Notes under the pieces: model-generated
Seen by the model: only the letters and a program-made list of their open reading frames with translations
Told to the model about the DNA's origin: nothing
Databases searched by the model: none
Assembly (NCBI RefSeq): GCF_901933205.1
Contig: NC_044596.1
Coordinates: forward strand, 2,854,001 to 2,918,000
DNA from: Camarhynchus parvulus
Lineage: Eukaryota; Chordata; Aves; Passeriformes; Thraupidae
Direction: 5' to 3'
Length of the DNA: 64,000 nucleotides
Made by a program: the position numbers and the translations under genes
In this document: piece by piece, positions 1 through 9,452 of the stretch
Numbering within the stretch: the first letter of the stretch is position 1
How the letters are laid out: every line of letters begins with the position of its first letter

Positions 1-128
1 TTCGACTGCAGCACATGCAGCAGCAGGTGTATGCCCAAAAGCACCAGCAGCTGCAGCAGATGAGGATGGCCCAGCCATCCTCTGCCTCTGTGCCCAGGCA
101 GAGCAGCCCCCAAGTCCTGCAGCAGCAG
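1..128 (+). CDS. TRIM33: TRIM33 exon (partial at left edge): glutamine-rich linker
   Basis: TRIM33 (TIF1-gamma) is a nuclear RING/B-box/coiled-coil E3 ligase and chromatin reader that acts in TGF-beta/SMAD signalling. Only its C-terminal half is in this window, about 604 of roughly 1,130 residues in mammals; the RING, B-boxes and coiled coil must lie to the left. This exon reads from the third base onward as RLQHMQQQVYAQKHQQLQQ and continues through MRMAQPSSASVPRQSSPQ to a CAG|GTGAGT donor. The Gln/Met-rich composition is typical of the low-complexity linker of TIF1 proteins. The left end is set by the window, so the true acceptor is unknown. Identity rests on my recognition of the whole downstream series of exons as TRIM33 rather than TRIM24 or TRIM28. 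Confidence 0.93.
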
Positions 129-377
129 GTGAGTCCTTTAAGTGTTCTTACTATACCTTCTTTCACTTTATTTCACCATAACACTGAGATTTAAAATCAC
201 CCTGTCAGATCTAAACTTACAAAGCAATTTATAGACTAAAATCTTTAGAGATCTGAGATATTTTGATGTGACAGCTCTTGGCTTTGCCTGATGTTGTGTT
301 ACTACTGCTGTGGAAAGAGATGGGCTTCTTTTCTCCATGTTAAAAGCACAAATTTTAAAAAACCCAAACCCTTGCAG

Positions 378-542
378 CCTCCCAGGTTGATCAGCATGCA
401 GACCATGCAGAGGGGTAACATGAACTGTGGGGCTTTCCAAGCACATCAGATGAGAATGGCTCAGAATGCTGCTCGTATTCCAGGAATCCCACGCCACAAT
501 GGACCTCAGTACTCCATGATGCAACCTCACCTTCAAAGACAA
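378..542 (+). CDS. TRIM33: TRIM33 exon: linker, 55 codons
   Basis: The acceptor is CTTGCAG at 371-377 and the donor CAA|GTATAT at 543. The exon is 165 bp, phase 0 on both sides, and encodes PPRLISMQTMQRGNMNCGAF and on to PQYSMMQPHLQRQ. This is the linker between the coiled coil and the PHD finger, with no folded domain. The wording is nearly that of mammalian TRIM33, which supports the orthology call. The ORF continues open upstream into intron sequence, so its apparent start at 291 is not a start codon; the polypyrimidine-AG junction sets the true edge. Confidence 0.95.
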
Positions 543-1307
543 GTATATCCTGTGTACATGCTTCATTGTGCCATTGTGCCAGCCTTTCATTCCAGTAGAT
601 GGTGCCTCCAGCTGTAAATGTGTTTATCTGTCCCCCTGTAGCTCACAGCTACACACATTTGTATGCTTCTTTTCCATGTTGCATTACTGTGCTGTGACAG
701 TTTTGCTGAACGTAAGGAAATTCAAACCTTAGGGGTGGAAGTGAAATGAAATGAAATGTTTGTGTTGCAGTTTAGTTCTGGGAAGTAAAACGTTTCCTTT
801 TGCACTTTTCAGTGGCATTCAGCTGAAAAGAGCATTCAGAGGTTTATTAGAGAATAGTGAGGAGTAGTGAAGTTCAAAGTGATGTAGTTGAGGGGTTTTG
901 ATTAAATCAGCTGCTGAAGTGGTTTTAAATTCACACCTGAAGCATTGATGCAGAGCTCTGCATGCCATTAAGAATAAAAATGCTTGACAATGCATGTTAA
1001 TGTGACTGAAATACCAAAAGTGACTTTATATTACTTGAAACAGTTAAAGAAAAAATTAGATGTGAACTCTAAAGCTGTCTTGGGAGGAAGTAATTGCTTT
1101 AAGAAAATACCCCTATATATACTTGGTGGAAGAAGTGCTGTCTGTTTAAAATGGAGCCACATCAAGTAGTTTTTCCTCTCCAAGTGAGGAGGAGGAGCAG
1201 CTGCTCTGCCCTCAGTGCTGTGCTGGCTGTGCTTGGGTTCAGGTCTCTCTCAGGGCAGTGGGAGCTGCCATGGCCCCGTGCCCAGCGCGGTGTCTGTGTC
1301 TCCCCAG
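543..1307. other. TRIM33 intron, no recognisable element
   Basis: This intron runs from the GTATAT donor to the CCCCAG acceptor. I see no mobile element, microsatellite or supported exon inside it. A short GC-rich stretch lies just before the next exon. Confidence 0.6.
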
Positions 1308-1508
1308 CACTCCAACCCCGGCCACGCCGGGCCCTTCCCGGTGGTCTCAGTGCACAACACCACCATCAACCCCACCAGCCCCACCACGGCCACCATGGCC
1401 AGCGCCAACCGCGGCCCCACCAGCCCGTCCGTGTCGGCCATCGAGCTCATCCCGTCCGTCACCAACCCGGAGAACCTGCCCTCGCTGCCAGACATCCCCC
1501 CCATCCAG
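1308..1508 (+). CDS. TRIM33: TRIM33 exon: linker, 67 codons
   Basis: The acceptor is TCTCCCCAG and the donor CATCCAG|GTCAGT. The exon is 201 bp, phase 0 to phase 0, encoding HSNPGHAGPFPVVSVHNTTI through SVTNPENLPSLPDIPPIQ. It is Pro/Thr/Ser-rich linker with no folded domain. Third codon positions are much more GC-rich than in the flanking introns. Its last ~50 bp together with the donor and about 110 bp of following intron are repeated in tandem downstream (described separately), which gives several near-copies of this 3' splice border. The first donor, at 1509, joins the next recognised exon in frame and is taken as the working one. Confidence 0.95.
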
Positions 1509-2115
1509 GTCAGTGCTGCTCCTCCTGCTCTGCTTCTGTGCTTAGGTACCAGGATTTGGTCATGGAATGGTGTAAAGTTGTAGAATTCAAACTCATTTCA
1601 CCTCTAAAATATTGCAAAGAGTTCTTCGTCACCAACTCTGAGAACCTGCCCTCCCTGCAGGACATCCCCCCCATCCAGGTCAGCGCTGCTCCTCCTGCTC
1701 TGCTTTTGTGATTAGATGCCAGGATTTGGTCATGGAATGGTGTAGTTAAAGTTGTAGAATTGAAACTTATTTCACCTCTAAAATATTGCAAAAAGTTCTC
1801 CATCACCAACCCGGAGAACCTGTGTTCCCTCCTGAACATCCCCCCCCCCATCCAGGTCAGTGCTGCTTCTCCTTCTCTGGTTCTGTAGTTGGGTACCAGG
1901 ATTTGGTTATGGAATGGTGTAATTAGCATTTAAAGTTGTAGAATCCAAACTCATTTAACCTCTAAAATATTGTAAAAAGTTCTCCATCACCAACTCTGAG
2001 AACCTGCCCAGGTTCTCATCCAGGTCAGTGCTGCTCCTCCTTCTCTGCTTTTGTGGTTAGGTGCCAGGATTTGGTCATGGAATGGTGTAATTAGCATTTA
2101 AAGTTGTAGAATTAA
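1458..2115 (+). repeat. Four-unit tandem repeat of exon end, donor and intron
   Basis: Units begin at about 1458 (exonic GTCACCAAC), 1628, 1802 and 1986, giving periods of about 170, 174 and 184 bp. Each has the exon-like segment (C/T)ACCAACyC(G/T)GAGAACCTG, then ATCCAGGTCAG, then intron sequence with GGATTTGGTCATGGAATGGTGTA and a CCTCTAAAATATTG block. The first unit is the genuine exon end. Units 2 and 3 retain most of the exonic part with a donor-like GGTCAG, and unit 4 has lost the middle of it. Reading through the first donor meets a stop within about 25 codons, so the copies do not extend the exon. The similarity between units suggests recent slippage or unequal crossing-over. Confidence 0.9.
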
Positions 2116-3471
2116 AATCTTCAGCCTTTCTCTTAGGCATTCATGTAGGGCTGACCTGCTCCACCTGATAACCTTTAGATTAACCATTTTTTAATGTGTC
2201 CTGTAGTAAAATTTACACTTTAATTAATCCCAGATCTGTGTTCACTTCCTTTCTTCCACAAGACCATCTTGTGGGAAGCTAGAATAATTAATGGTGATGT
2301 ATTTTGAGTGCCCTGAATGGTGATTTATTCAGGGTTAAAGCTGCCTGGAGTTTCTCTTGGATGTTCCTAGAAGGAGGCACAGAGAGGACATGTCCCATTG
2401 TCCCACAGAGAGGGGACACAAGCTGAGGTAGATTTTGAAGTTCATTTGGAGAGGTGAAAAGCACAATGTAATGTACATGTGGAGGCAAATAAAATAAAAG
2501 TAATGTGTTTTCTGCAGGGAGGGGAGGAGGATGATGTCTTCATCTGAGAACAGGACCTTTGCATTGAAATGCCCCTGTAAAACCCAGGAGATTTGGTCAC
2601 CATACAGGAAACAAAATCAGTTTGATCCAAGATAGTCTGCTGAAATGCCAGCTGCAACTTTGCAGCTCTTAAATGTTCAGGGCTGGTGTGTTCAGTGTCC
2701 TCAGGAGGCTGCAGGTCATTTTTAATGTGAGAATGGTGGGGAAGGAGGAATCCCATCTCACTGTGAGCAGCCTGCAGTGCTGAGGCTTTAGAACAAAACA
2801 TTACCATGCAACTTGCAGGTGCACTGAAAATACAGAATTCTGCTGAGATACTCTTCTTTTTATACCTGTTCATGTAATAGCTGTTATGGATTTTAGTTGG
2901 GTTTAGTGGATAGGAGGTGTTAGTCCTTCAAACTGCTGGCACAGTCATTAAAACCCACTTGGAATGCAGTGTGTTTCAAACACATTATTGCATTTAACAC
3001 ATTTAAGCAGTTACAGCAACAGGGTCCCTGTTTCCTTGGGTTTAACAAGTACTAAAATCTGTTTGGAAAGTGAGTGGGAGATTTCCCATCATGTTAAGGA
3101 AGGACAAGGTTATGGCCTCCCTTAATATCTCAATTATGGAATAACTTCTGCAGCCTCAGAAATCTGGTATTTCATGACTAACACAGCACCATGTGTGTGA
3201 CTGACACACTGAGCAGCTGGGAAGCAGAAAGTTTGCAGTGACCCTGTGTAAGTGCAGCCCAGGATCATACTGGTAAAAACCTCAAATTTAGGAGCTTTTG
3301 AAAAATGTTACTTGTTTGAAAGCTTGATTTCTGCATGAAAGTGATAAAAATATTTGCTGATTTCTTGAATCCTTGAAGGGAGAGGGAACAATTCCAGTAA
3401 AGATAGTGATCACAGTTTAAAGGTGTGAATGAGACCTCTCTAATTCAGGTTTTTTTGGTTTTTCTCCTTAG
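2116..3471. other. TRIM33 intron remainder, nothing recognised
   Basis: This is the intron after the tandem repeat. No CR1 tail, LTR or simple repeat stands out, and open frames here are short and lack recognisable protein features. Confidence 0.55.
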
Positions 3472-3604
3472 CTGGAAGATGCTGGTTCCAGTAGTTTAGA
3501 TAATCTGCTAAGTAGGTACATCACAGGCAGCCACCTCCCCCCACAGCCTACCAGCACCATGAATCCCTCCCCAGGACCTTCAGCTCTGTCTCCAGGGTCA
3601 TCAG
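3472..3604 (+). CDS. TRIM33: TRIM33 exon: linker segment LEDAGSSSLDNLL
   Basis: The acceptor is TTTTTCTCCTTAG and the donor TCATCAG|GTAAAT. It is 133 bp, entering in phase 0 and leaving one base of a Gly codon. It encodes LEDAGSSSLDNLLSRYISGS and then HLPPQPTSTMNPSPGPSALSPGSS. The Pro/Ser-rich content marks it as flexible linker between coiled coil and PHD finger. It is too short and too interrupted by stops on either side for simple ORF calling, but the frame joins exactly to both neighbours. Confidence 0.95.
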
Positions 3605-3824
3605 GTAAATCTGATGGGTTTTTCTAGTTATTCCAGAATGTGATATGTATTTCTGGTGTTTAGGTTGAAAATAATTGCTTAGCATTTCCTGCCAGAAGGG
3701 AAGCAATGTTCTATTTAAAATTTGTTTTGCTCAGAAATAGATTCTTCCAGAAATTTAAATTTTACCCTCCTTTAGAGATGTCTTTATAGTAACAAACTGC
3801 CAGCACATGGATGCACTATTCCAG

Positions 3825-3862
3825 AGATATATATATGTGTATATTTATATATATATCCATAT
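3825..3862. repeat. AT-rich dinucleotide microsatellite
   Basis: TATATATATG then TATATTTATATATATATCC, an imperfect TA repeat inside a TRIM33 intron. Confidence 0.7.
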
Positions 3863-4004
3863 AGAGACACTTGTCAGGGTCATTCTGAGTAAAATTAATT
3901 AATGGTAGAGCTTTTCTTATGCACATGAACAAATTAAGTCACCAGTACCTAATGCTGAGGTAGTTGAACATTGAAAATGACCATTTTTATAAGTAAGAAA
4001 ATTA

Positions 4005-4226
4005 TTTCAGTCAATAAGAAGAAATCCTTCCCTGGAATTTCTGGCAGGCCCTGGCACAGAGTGCCCAGAGCAGCTGTGGCTGCCCCTGGATCCCTGGCAG
4101 TGCCCAAGGCCAGGCTGGATGGTGCTTGGAGCAGCCTGGGACAGTGGAAGGTGTTCCTGCCATAGCAGTGGTGGCACTGGATGGCATTTAAGGTCCTTTC
4201 CAACCCAAACCATTCTGGGATTTGAT
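4005..4226 (+). mobile_element. CR1 LINE 3' fragment (sense)
   Basis: Typical avian CR1 3' end: GGCAGTGCCCAAGGCCAGGCTGGA, then CAGTGGAAGGTGTTCCTGCC, then AAGGTCCTTTCCAACCCAAACCATTCTGGGATT. Only the untranslated tail is present, with no reverse-transcriptase coding sequence. It lies in a TRIM33 intron in the gene's direction. Open frames on both strands here are products of the repeat. Confidence 0.9.
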
Positions 4227-4627
4227 GTTTCTCTTGGTTTTCTCTACAAGACTTGTAAGATCCTTTCAATGAATGGGTGCAGCAGTTTGGCTTCCTGTGT
4301 TTCTCCAGACCTGCATGCAAACCATGCAGAGGCTGCTTTTTGACTTTATTGGTGGCTCTCAGTGCATAAAATTTGAGGGTGTAATGGTCTGAAGGCTTTA
4401 GCACTGTTTGGATTAGGTGAAGTAATTATTGAGACTCTAAGAACTGTGTGTTGTCACTTTTTATTTAATGTGATGTGCTGGATTTGTTGTGATCACAAGA
4501 CTGAGAGAACAGCTGGCTTAGGTGACTTGGTAAATTGGGATATTCCTGCAGCATTTCTGGGGTTCCTCAGGATTAGTCAGTGAATGTAAACTTGTGCCAG
4601 ATCACCTTCTGTGCTGCTTCTTTGCAG

Positions 4628-4691
4628 GTTTATCCAACTCCCACACTCCTGTGAGGCCCCCCAGCACCTCCAGCACAGGCAGCAGAGGAAG
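4628..4691 (+). CDS. TRIM33: TRIM33 exon: small Ser/Thr/Pro linker exon
   Basis: The acceptor is TTCTTTGCAG at 4627 and the donor GGAAG|GTGAGT. It is 64 bp, phase 1 to phase 0 of an AG|C serine codon. Joined to its neighbours it reads GLSNSHTPVRPPSTSSTGSR G, the Ser/Thr/Pro-rich linker of TRIM33. It is too short to be found as an ORF, but both joins keep frame and match the family wording. Confidence 0.93.
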
Positions 4692-4986
4692 GTGAGTGTC
4701 ACATGAACACTGTCAGGCTAAAAAAATCAGACATGAATAATTCCAGAAAAGAATTGGCAATTGGCAAATTGTGCTTTATCATAACTGTGACTGAGGAATG
4801 GAAGAATGCTTACATGAAGATTTATATTTTTATTTTTTTTCCTGTACTATGATTCTCCTGTGTCTTGTAAACTGTTGTAAATGTGCTGACACCGTTTGCC
4901 TTTCTTTTGGGAAACAGTTACCTGAATTTCTTTGCCCTGTTGATTTATCCTCATATTTATCTCATGATGTGCTGATATCTCTGCAG

Positions 4987-5146
4987 CTGTGGCTCCTCAG
5001 GCAGGACTGCTGACAAAACTGGCATTGGCTTCAAGGCTGACCAGGTGAAAGTAAAGCAAGAGCCAGGCACAGAGGAAGAGATCTGCAGCTTCTCAGGAAC
5101 AGTAAAGCAGGAAAAAACAGAGGATGGCAGAAGGAGTGCTTGCATG
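4987..5146 (+). CDS. TRIM33: TRIM33 exon: two VKQE SUMO-type motifs
   Basis: The acceptor is TATCTCTGCAG and the donor GCATG|GTAAAG. It is 160 bp, entering with the last base of a split Ser codon and leaving in phase 0. It encodes CGSSGRTADKTGIGFKADQV, then KVKQEPGTEEEICSFSGTVK, then QEKTEDGRRSACM. Two VKQE tetrapeptides fit the psi-K-x-E SUMO acceptor pattern; TIF1-gamma is known to be sumoylated in this general region and sumoylation contributes to repression. That the bird protein uses these lysines is inference. Confidence 0.95.
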
Positions 5147-5832
5147 GTAAAGTTAGTTTATGCTCAGTGTTTTCCTGGCAGCATGTTTAAGAATTTAGAA
5201 AGGAAAGAAAAAAAAAAAAAGCATTTTTACTCTGAAGCTTCATTCTAAGAGGTATTTTCTCCCTGATAATGCTCTGCCAGGCACAGAGTGGCCTCTAATG
5301 TAAATTTTATCATTAATGATTGAAATTAAGTGTAATAGAGTGTATTTGCTGCTTTTAATCCCTAATTGTTAAAAACTGTGAGTCACCCATTGATTGTAGA
5401 CCTTCCCACATAGGTAATTGCATTCAGGAAACCTCCAGTCAGTCAAAAGTTCTTAGACCAAAGTATAAATCAAATAATTAGCAAATGAATATTTTTCAGT
5501 GTTTCCCAGCTATGCTTGATTGAACAGGATTGTGTACAGGGAGCAGGATAGTGGAGTTGAGGATTTTTCCTAATGACAATCAAGTTGTCATTAACAGCTT
5601 TTAATGACTTAGTGTGTTTGGCTTGTTACATCATTTCTCTTGTTATGTATCAGAAGAAATGAGAGTGTTCTACAAAGAAAGGACTTGTGGAAAAGCACTT
5701 TTCAGTACTGTGTGCAACTCAGCTCTTCCTCATGGTTTTTGGGATGTGAGCATGGTGCCTTTGAATGGTGGGAGGATTTTGAAGATCCTGCTGGAAAATC
5801 AACTGATTTCCCATGTGCTGCTTTCATTCCAG
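5147..5832. other. TRIM33 intron, nothing recognised
   Basis: No repeat family recognised apart from a short A-run near 5208-5220. The open frame that enters the next exon from 5614 is intronic up to the acceptor at 5832. Confidence 0.55.
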
Positions 5833-6179
5833 CTCAGCAGCCCCGAGAGCAGCTTGACACCACCACTATCCACTAACCTACACCTGGAGAGTGAACTGGA
5901 AGCTTTGGGAAGCCTGGAAAACCACGTGAAGACAGAGCCAGCAGATCTGAGTGAGAGCTGCAAGCAGTCTGGGCACAGCCTGGTGAACGGGAAATCGCCC
6001 GTGCGCAGCCTCATGCACCGCTCGGCCCGGGTGGCAGGAGAGGGCAACAACAAGGATGACGACCCCAACGAGGACTGGTGTGCTGTGTGCCAGAATGGGG
6101 GGGACCTGCTGTGCTGTGAGAAGTGCCCCAAGGTGTTCCACCTCACCTGCCACGTCCCCACGCTCCTCAGCTTCCCCAG
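5833..6179 (+). CDS. TRIM33: TRIM33 exon: acidic linker and most of the PHD finger
   Basis: The acceptor is TTTCATTCCAG and the donor CCCCAG|GTACCC. It is 347 bp, phase 0 in, two bases of a Ser codon out. It begins [20 protein letters not shown], carries [10 protein letters not shown] (another psi-K-x-E motif) and ENGxx-type linker up to [20 protein letters not shown]. The PHD zinc ligands visible are CAVC, CEKC and the H-x2-C of FHLTC; the final C-x2-C pair lies in the next exon. The TRIM33 PHD finger pairs with the bromodomain to read histone H3 tails. The exon is markedly GC-rich at third positions. Length and wording match the vertebrate orthologue closely. Confidence 0.96.
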
Positions 6180-6349
6180 GTACCCCCAGCAGCGTTGCAG
6201 GGGTGGGCTGAGGTTGGGCACAGAACCCAAAGTGGTGTTTCCTCCAAAATCAGCTTGTTCTGGCTGGTTTCTTATACTGCAAAAATATTATATTCTTATA
6301 CTACAAAAATACGATATTTCCAAGGCCTTGCCTGAGTTATTTATGTGTA

Positions 6350-6968
6350 GCTGATTGTCAGGAACCAGGACATCCCTCTGGCTGTCCTGAGCAGCCAAGA
6401 CCCCTGCCAGGGGGCTCAGAGCCCAAAACACCTGTGGGTTTGATTATGACCCATGGAGCAAATTACCAACCTTAGATGAAGATCTGCAAGCCATGACAAA
6501 TTAAGTAGAATGATTGTGAATTTACCACAAAGTGAAAAAGTAGATTTTGGGGTTTCTAGAATGGGGGTTCAAGGGGCAAGATGAAGGGATCTGGGCATGT
6601 CCAGCCTTTCTCCTTCTTTTTCTTGGCCTCCATCTTCTGGGTGATGTTGGCACTCATGGATTGGTTTAGAGTAGGAGCTCACTGTCTAACACAGGTGATT
6701 GGTATTGGAAAGTTATTGTAAACATTGTACATGTAGTTTTTAGTATAAAAAGATAACACTTCCCTGGGGGCAGGCAGAGTGCCTGGAACTGTCCTGCTGG
6801 AAGGACCTCAGCTGGACAGGAGAAAGAATTTTATAGATAAGATACAATAAACAACCTTGAGACTGAGAAATGAAGAGCCCTGACTCTTTCTTGAAGCGCC
6901 AGGCTGGGGAAAGAGACTTTCTAACTTATATCAGGGTCACTGACCTGCTAGAGACCCTGACAGCTGAT
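6350..6968 (+). mobile_element. Solo LTR with 6-bp target-site duplication
   Basis: The element spans 6356-6962 (607 bp). It starts TGTCAGG and ends CCTGACA, a perfect 7-bp terminal inverted repeat with the TG...CA ends of retroviral LTRs. The flanking hexamer GCTGAT occurs at 6350-6355 and again at 6963-6968, a target-site duplication. A TATA-like TATAAAA lies at 6744-6750 and a poly(A) signal AATAAA at 6846-6851, both on the + strand, about 110 bp before the 3' end. No internal viral genes remain. A 6-bp duplication fits class II (ERVK-like) elements, but family assignment needs a repeat library. It sits in the intron dividing the PHD finger. Confidence 0.9.
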
Positions 6969-7302
6969 CAGTGTTTATCTGGTAACAGAATCCTGTTCTG
7001 TTTATCTGTTTGTGTAAAGTCTCACAATGCAATTCTGTTGTGTAAAGTTCATTTTAAGGCAAGGTGAGAAGGGTGTGCTATAAAATAATACTTTATAAAG
7101 TATTAAAGTATCATATGAGGGCAGGAAAAATGGCCTTGACTGGCAGAATTATTGTGAGCCTTAAGGGTCATTCCTTAGATTTGGGTATCCAAGTCTTTAC
7201 TGCAGTAGAATGTGAATCTTTGAGTGAGTAAAAACTATTTGTAGTCATCACTGATGAGAATTTATCCCTGGATGTCTGGAATAATTGTGTTTTTCTCTTT
7301 AG

Positions 7303-7426
7303 TGGAGAGTGGATATGTACATTTTGCAGAGACCTGAGCAAACCTGAAGTGGAATATGATTGTGACAATTCCCAGCACAGCAAGAAAGGCAAGACAGCAC
7401 AAGGCCTGAGTCCTGTGGACCAAAGG
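7303..7426 (+). CDS. TRIM33: TRIM33 exon: end of PHD finger and linker to bromodomain
   Basis: The acceptor is TTTTCTCTTTAG and the donor CAAAGG|GTGGGT. It is 124 bp, completing the split Ser codon and leaving in phase 0. It encodes [20 protein letters not shown] then [25 protein letters not shown] supplies the last two zinc ligands of the C4HC3 PHD finger, and the basic stretch HSKKGK leads into the bromodomain. The human equivalent has a few conservative changes (for example RDIGKPEVEYD), as expected for an orthologue. Confidence 0.95.
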
Positions 7427-8375
7427 GTGGGTGTCAAACCTGCAGGAATCTGCTTCCCAGGAGAAAGCATTCTCACATCAGCTGCCCCTCACTGACTGGA
7501 GATGGTTTTGCTTTGGCTGAAGCAAATTAAATGTAGTTATGGTTTTGCAAAGCAACCCAAATGAGATTTTTCCTGCTGTGGCCACATCTCCAGGTGTTGG
7601 TGACTGTGGGAGTGCCCCAGTGCCCTGGGACTGTAATCACTGAGGAGCTAAAATTCAGCATGAACACAAATTCTGTATTTAAATGCATCATTTAACATGC
7701 ACTTGATTAAAAGTCCTTTGCATTTAGCATTGGTGTCATCTTCATAAAATATTTCTGGGAGCTTGGTGTGTTGAAGTGCATTCTGTGAGAGGTGCTGGGA
7801 GTGTTCAGGTGCATTCTTAGGGAATTTTAATGATCTTGACAATCAGAATTATTTTTAGCTTCATCAGTCAGCCTCTGTGTAGTGTTAGGAGTATCATCAA
7901 ATCAAATTCCTTTAAAGGAATTACAAGCAAAGCAAGGAAAAATATTTCAACAAGGACTTTATAGAAACACTGGCTCTGCTTTCACTTTGTTCAGTTTTGT
8001 CTTGTGGGGAAATGTCTGCAGCTCAGTCCTTTCCTGTTACCTGTGGTTGTGATTGGACAAAAGCTGTAAAAGTGGTTGTAGTTGGTATTTTATTTTTTAA
8101 TTTGCAGTATATTAGCATGTCTCTCCATGCTTGACTTCAGCCCTAAGCTTTTGGTTAGGAGGGAGAAAACAAAGAGGAAATTTGTGAACAGTAAATGGGT
8201 CTCAATTCTGCCCTCCTAAGAACTTTACCTATTTTAATCAATTTGAGGGGATTGCATTTAATTTTTTTAGTACTAAGCTGTTAAAGTACAAGCCTATTTA
8301 AAGTGTGGAGGTATGAATTTCTGGTCTAGGGATAAATTAAGAATATTAATCTGACCCTGTTTGTTTCTTTCTAAG
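7427..8375. other. TRIM33 intron, nothing recognised
   Basis: No CR1, LTR or simple repeat recognised. It is AT-rich near the 3' acceptor. Confidence 0.55.
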
Positions 8376-8450
8376 AAATGTGAACGCCTCCTGCTTTACC
8401 TGTACTGCCACGAGCTGAGCATTGAGTTCCAAGAGCCAGTCCCAGCCTCG
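8376..8450 (+). CDS. TRIM33: TRIM33 exon: first helix of the bromodomain
   Basis: The acceptor is TTTCTTTCTAAG and the donor GCCTCG|GTGAGT. It is 75 bp, 25 codons, phase 0 to 0: KCERLLLYLYCHELSIEFQE PVPAS. This is helix Z and the start of the ZA loop of the bromodomain. It is short and hidden among shadow frames, but the joins to neighbours are exact. Confidence 0.95.
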
Positions 8451-8874
8451 GTGAGTGTCCTGAAAAAAACCTTGGGGATTTCTGTGTGGTGTAACAGCCC
8501 TGAGAGTGTGGAGCTGAATTTGGGAAGGAACTGACTGCTTTCACCAGGATCAGTCTGAAAATTCTGGCAATCATCCAGCATTTCATGGGGCTGAGAGGGA
8601 GAGCAGCTGATTCTGGAGCTGCTCCAGGCAGATGCTTCACTCCCAGTATCAAACCTAGATATTTAAAAATACTTCCAATTAGCAGTTATTGAATTGGAAC
8701 AAGATGTCTCAGGCTACCCATGAAACTCAAAATGCTTTAGGAGGGTTTTTTGTCTCTTTTTGGACAAACTTGTGAATGAGAGGAGGGAATAAACTGCTTT
8801 GACTCTTGTGTTTTCAGCTGTAAAAGAAGTAATGAAAAGCTTTTGTGGTGCTGTGAGAGACACTGAAGGTTAGA

Positions 8875-9150
8875 AAGAATCCCAGAGTGGTTTGGGTTGG
8901 AAAGGACCTTAAATCCCATCCAGTCCCACCCCTACCAGGGGCAGGGACATTTTTCACTGTCCCAGGTTGTTCCAAGCCCCATCCAGCCTGGCCTTGGGCA
9001 CTGCCAGGGCTCCAAGGGCAGCCACAGCTGTGCCAGGGCCTGCCCACCCTCAAAGGGAAGGATTTCTGCCCAATATCCAACCTAAATCTACCCCCCTTCA
9101 ATTTAAAACCAATCCCCCTTGTCCTGTCACTCCATACTCTTACAAAGAAC
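8875..9150 (-). mobile_element. CR1 LINE 3' fragment (antisense)
   Basis: Reverse of the CR1 tail: GAATCCCAGAGTGGTTTGGG, then GGAAAGGACCTTAAATCCCATCCAG, then CCAGCCTGGCCTTGGGCACTGCCAGG, ending near AATTTAAAACCAATCCCCCTTGTCCTGTCACTCC. It lies in the intron within the bromodomain coding region of TRIM33. Open frames in it on both strands are repeat shadows. Confidence 0.92.
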
Positions 9151-9299
9151 TTTACTGAAAGTTCAGATTGAGGAAAGGAAATTTTTCTGCTTTGCTGAAG
9201 GTGCCTGAAATGAGATAAGGGATTGACACCTTCAGTGTGGAAATTCAGCTGTGAGCTCTGTAGCCATTCAGTGCTAAATCACTGTTGTTTTTTTTACAG

Positions 9300-9452
9300 A
9301 TACCAAACTATTATAAAATCATAAAGAAACCCATGGATTTATCCACGGTGAAGAAGAAACTGCAGAAGAAACATTCCCAACACTACCAGACCCCCGAGGA
9401 CTTCGTGGCCGACGTCCGGCTGATCTTCAAGAACTGTGAAAGGTTTAATGAA
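9300..9452 (+). CDS. TRIM33: TRIM33 exon: core of the bromodomain
   Basis: The acceptor is TTTTTTTTACAG and the donor AATGAA|GTATGT. It is 153 bp, 51 codons, phase 0 to 0. It encodes [20 protein letters not shown], then [20 protein letters not shown], then [11 protein letters not shown]. It contains the ZA loop with the [11 protein letters not shown] signature of bromodomains, helices A and B, and the Asn of FNE that normally contacts acetyl-lysine. The next exon inserts directly after this Asn. Confidence 0.96.

Noticed and set aside
1151..1711. 186-codon frame over the TRIM33 HSNPG exon
   Set aside because: It runs in a different phase from the true exon; the 1308-1508 phase matches the family and both splice joins.
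8875..9150. Possible small genes in both strands of this interval
   Set aside because: The sequence is a CR1 3' tail; similar shadow frames occur in other copies at 4.0, 34.6, 51.2 and 61.0 kb.
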